Below, in pieces: positions 53,352 through 55,044 of a DNA stretch of 55,044 bases. The translations under genes were made by a program, and so were the position numbers. Origin of the DNA: Syntrophorhabdaceae bacterium. GTDB lineage: Bacteria > Desulfobacterota > Syntrophorhabdia > Syntrophorhabdales > Syntrophorhabdaceae. The stretch's first letter is position 1. Each line of letters starts with the position of its first letter. Where the stretch lies: positions 1-55,044 of the forward strand of contig JAGOOA010000015.1 of NCBI GenBank assembly GCA_017992765.1. The letters run 5' to 3'. The notes under the pieces were generated by a model. The model ran no database searches, was not told where the DNA came from, and saw nothing but the letters and a program-made list of their open reading frames with translations.

Positions 53352-53909
53352 ATGGACTATTTGGAAGAAGCAAGAGAAGTGCTGCTCAACATTTTAAAGT
53401 CCCTCTCTTATGAAGAAGGCGAATTTATTCTTAAAAGCGGTAAAAAAAGCTCTTACTACATTGACGCACGGGAAACTACGCTGAACCCCGAAGGCATGTA
53501 CCTAACGGGCTACATCATGTACAACATGGTAAAAGAAATACCCAATATCGAGGCCGTCGGCGGCGTAAGCATCGGGGCAGACCCTCTCGTATGCGCTACC
53601 GTCCTCGCGTCATGCAGCTGCAAAGACAACCTTTTCGGCTTTTTTATCAGAAAGGAGCCCAAGGGCCACGGGAGGAACCTCTGGATCGAAGGGGCAAAGA
53701 ACCTCAAGAAGGGGATGCACGTGATCATCCTCGAGGATGTGGTGACCACGGCAGGCTCTTCGTTGAAAGCGATAGAGGTGACGGAACAGGAAGGCTACAA
53801 AGTAAAGGGGGTTATTGCCTTATTGGACAGGCTTGAAGGAGGTAAAGAAGCTATAGAATCAAAAGGTTACATGTTTAAATCAATATATACTCTTAAGGAT
53901 TTGAGGTAA
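53352..53909 (+). CDS. pyrE: Orotate phosphoribosyltransferase
   Basis: Pyrimidine synthesis: orotate and PRPP to OMP. The 185-aa protein has FILKSGKKSSYYIDARETTL for the orotate side, GGVSIGADPL, and the PRPP-binding loop VIILEDVVTTAGSS. The start at 53352 follows GAGGTG directly after the purF stop; a longer frame from 53304 is inside purF. Purine and pyrimidine PRPP enzymes are thus encoded together. Confidence 0.95.
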   Translation: MDYLEEAREVLLNILKSLSYEEGEFILKSGKKSSYYIDARETTLNPEGMYLTGYIMYNMVKEIPNIEAVGGVSIGADPLVCATVLASCSCKDNLFGFFIRKEPKGHGRNLWIEGAKNLKKGMHVIILEDVVTTAGSSLKAIEVTEQEGYKVKGVIALLDRLEGGKEAIESKGYMFKSIYTLKDLR

Positions 53910-54011
53910 TATATTATAATAATTATTGATACTCGATAACAATAGCTTGCTCTTTGATTCTATAAAGCATCAGGTGAGGAGTATTAAAGACAGGCAATGC
54001 GTCTTTCCTCA

Positions 54012-54046
54012 TTACGCCTAACGCCTTACGACTTACGCCTCACGGG
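54012..54046. repeat. Heptamer array between pyrE and engB
   Basis: Five units: TTACGCC, TAACGCC, TTACGAC, TTACGCC, TCACGGG. It ends 4 nt before the engB stop codon. The remaining spacer (53910-54011) is AT-rich and shows no gene. Confidence 0.85.
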
Positions 54047-54050
54047 TTCA

Positions 54051-54662
54051 TCATCCGGCATCAAGTATATGGGCCAGCAGTTCTTTTCTCCCCTCCCCTG
54101 TCTTTGCGGAAAAGATGAGGATCTCGATGTCTTCCTTCACGTATTGCCTGAATAGTCTCTTCTTGTTCGCAGCATAGCCCCTGCTCTCCTTGTCGGTCTT
54201 GGTCAAGACAACCGAGAATGGCAGCTTCTGGTCAAAGAACCATTCCAGCAGCATTTCATCGAGATGGTCAGGTTCTCTCCTTACATCGTAGACCCAGATG
54301 ATCCTTTTTATCGCCTGGTTGCCCTCGATGTAGCCCTCTATCATCTCCTGCCAGCCTTGCTGCATTGACTTCGATACCTTGGCGTATCCGAATCCCGGGA
54401 AGTCGGAGAAGACGATCTGCTGCCTCGCACCCGCGTGTTCATATTCAATGTGGTAAAGATTGATGAGCCTCGTGGCCCCCGGCGTGGAGCTCGTCTTTGC
54501 GATCTTCCGCACGGCGAGACTGTTGATCATCGACGATTTTCCCACGTTTGACCTGCCCACAAAGGATATCTCGGGCATCTTCCCTTGCAGGGATTTGTCC
54601 GGGGAGATAACGCTTTTCAGATATTGCGCACTCAGGATCTTCACAGAGAGAGAATAATCCAC
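54051..54662 (-). CDS. engB: Ribosome biogenesis GTPase EngB/YsxC
   Basis: A 203-aa GTPase needed for 50S ribosomal subunit assembly. G1 is GRSNVGKSS, G2 is TPGATRLINLY, G3 is DFPGFGYAKVS and G4 is TKTDKESR, all in the EngB order. Start MDYSLSVKILSAQYLKSVI is usual for the family. It is the last gene of the window on this strand. Confidence 0.94.
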   Translation of the reverse strand: MDYSLSVKILSAQYLKSVISPDKSLQGKMPEISFVGRSNVGKSSMINSLAVRKIAKTSSTPGATRLINLYHIEYEHAGARQQIVFSDFPGFGYAKVSKSMQQGWQEMIEGYIEGNQAIKRIIWVYDVRREPDHLDEMLLEWFFDQKLPFSVVLTKTDKESRGYAANKKRLFRQYVKEDIEILIFSAKTGEGRKELLAHILDAG

Positions 54663-54918
54663 TTCTTCATATTTCTCAACAGCTCTTTGTTATTTGTCTT
54701 CATAAGGATGAGCATGTCGTCGGAACATCCCCCGCAAACACGCTCATTCCGCTCCTGCGGCTCCATTCGCTCGCGTTCGGCTTCGGAACTTTTGCTTCGC
54801 AAAAGACCGAGCTTCCTTGCCTCACGACGGTTTGCTCCGGGATATCCCGACGCCATGCTCTTATTATATGATCTGGGATAGATTATTTTCTACGTCATAT
54901 CAAAATTTGAATATTAGA
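54663..54918. other. Spacer with hairpin-rich repeat, no convincing gene
   Basis: The 256 nt upstream of engB contain a perfect 7-bp hairpin CTTTTGC/GCAAAAG (54789-54805) and a CG-rich stretch with several TTCGGCTTCGG- and GCTCGCG-like inverted repeats. A 71-codon minus-strand frame (54641-54856) has low-complexity composition and overlaps the engB start; I treat it as non-coding. Confidence 0.5.
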
Positions 54919-55044
54919 TGCGTATTCCGATGAAGTCGGCCACGTGTTATGATTCAACCCGGCCACCTGTTCCGAAGCAAGCCGGCCAGTCATTATGATG
55001 GACCCGGCCACCCTGATCGGAGCCGTCAGGCGACGCATGGTTTC
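54919..55044 (+). mobile_element. Left end of an IS21-family insertion sequence (genes outside window)
   Basis: From a possible TG terminus at 54919, four tandem units end in CGGCCAC-like cores at 54943, 54966, 54989 and 55011, i.e. every 22-23 nt. Units start TTCCGA or TTATGA and end CGGCCAC or CGGCCAG. Multiple terminal repeats of this form are typical of IS21-family ends, where they bind the IstA transposase. The istA gene would begin just right of the window. Confidence 0.65.

Noticed and set aside
54641-54856. 71-codon minus-strand frame upstream of engB
   Set aside because: Arg/Glu-rich composition from a hairpin-rich repeat, overlap with the engB start, and no recognisable domain.

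Overview
The window reads as a chromosomal segment of an anaerobic, Gram-negative bacterium of the former Deltaproteobacteria (Desulfobacterota, possibly a Syntrophorhabdus-like lineage). The support is indirect: an operon pairing a Re-type citrate synthase with a LeuCD-type aconitase and NADP isocitrate dehydrogenase, an Fe-S type PurF, many PAS/HD-GYP signalling proteins, an outer-membrane porin, a 6S RNA next to zapA, and moderate GC with AT-rich spacers. The lineage call is inference.

Layout. 1-2184 (-): DJ-1/PfpI protein (cut by the window edge), DUF2141 protein, truA, small coiled-coil lipoprotein. 2295-5707 (+): gyrA-gpsA. 5831-10382: UMF1-type transporter, a DUF6125-like protein, nitroreductase, FKBP isomerase, RRM protein, DUF3298 protein and tRNA-Asn. 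10443-22568 (-): a long housekeeping and central-metabolism run, in transcription order aspS, Re-citrate synthase fused to a Cache domain, aconitase large and small subunits, icd, prfB (with its +1 frameshift), zapB-like, zapA, 6S RNA, rny, ymdB, tyrS. 22726-28045 (-): a signalling operon with a periplasmic-binding-domain histidine kinase, a lone receiver, and two HD-GYP c-di-GMP phosphodiesterases. 28343-29388: remnant of a DUF4143 ATPase beside a VapBC toxin-antitoxin pair. 29437-30441 (-): galT.

30709-47428 is the most interesting region. A consensus sigma70-like promoter precedes a compact synthase-dependent exopolysaccharide operon: two TPR proteins, a TPR/beta-barrel export porin, a BcsA-like GT2 synthase and a secreted GH26 glycosidase. 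It is translationally coupled to a hybrid kinase and followed by HPt, PilZ, REC-PP2C phosphatase, STAS, RsbW-like kinase, UDP-sugar pyrophosphorylase, a ferritin-like protein, adenylate cyclase and a di-iron ODP protein. The genes suggest a phosphorelay (kinase, HPt, REC-PP2C) acting on a STAS/RsbW partner switch, with PilZ supplying c-di-GMP sensing.

47585-54662 returns to housekeeping: pyk, recG, a macrodomain protein, purF, pyrE, engB. The right edge (54919-55044) carries tandem terminal repeats typical of an IS21-family element whose genes lie outside.

A structural signal runs through the whole window. Many intergenic spacers hold arrays of degenerate repeats with a strict 7-nt period (8 nt in one case). 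The unit sequences differ from locus to locus, are often paired as inverted copies, and sit against ribosome binding sites, stop codons or inside N-terminal leader codons. One array lies within the first 15 codons of the export porin, where gain or loss of a unit would shift the frame.
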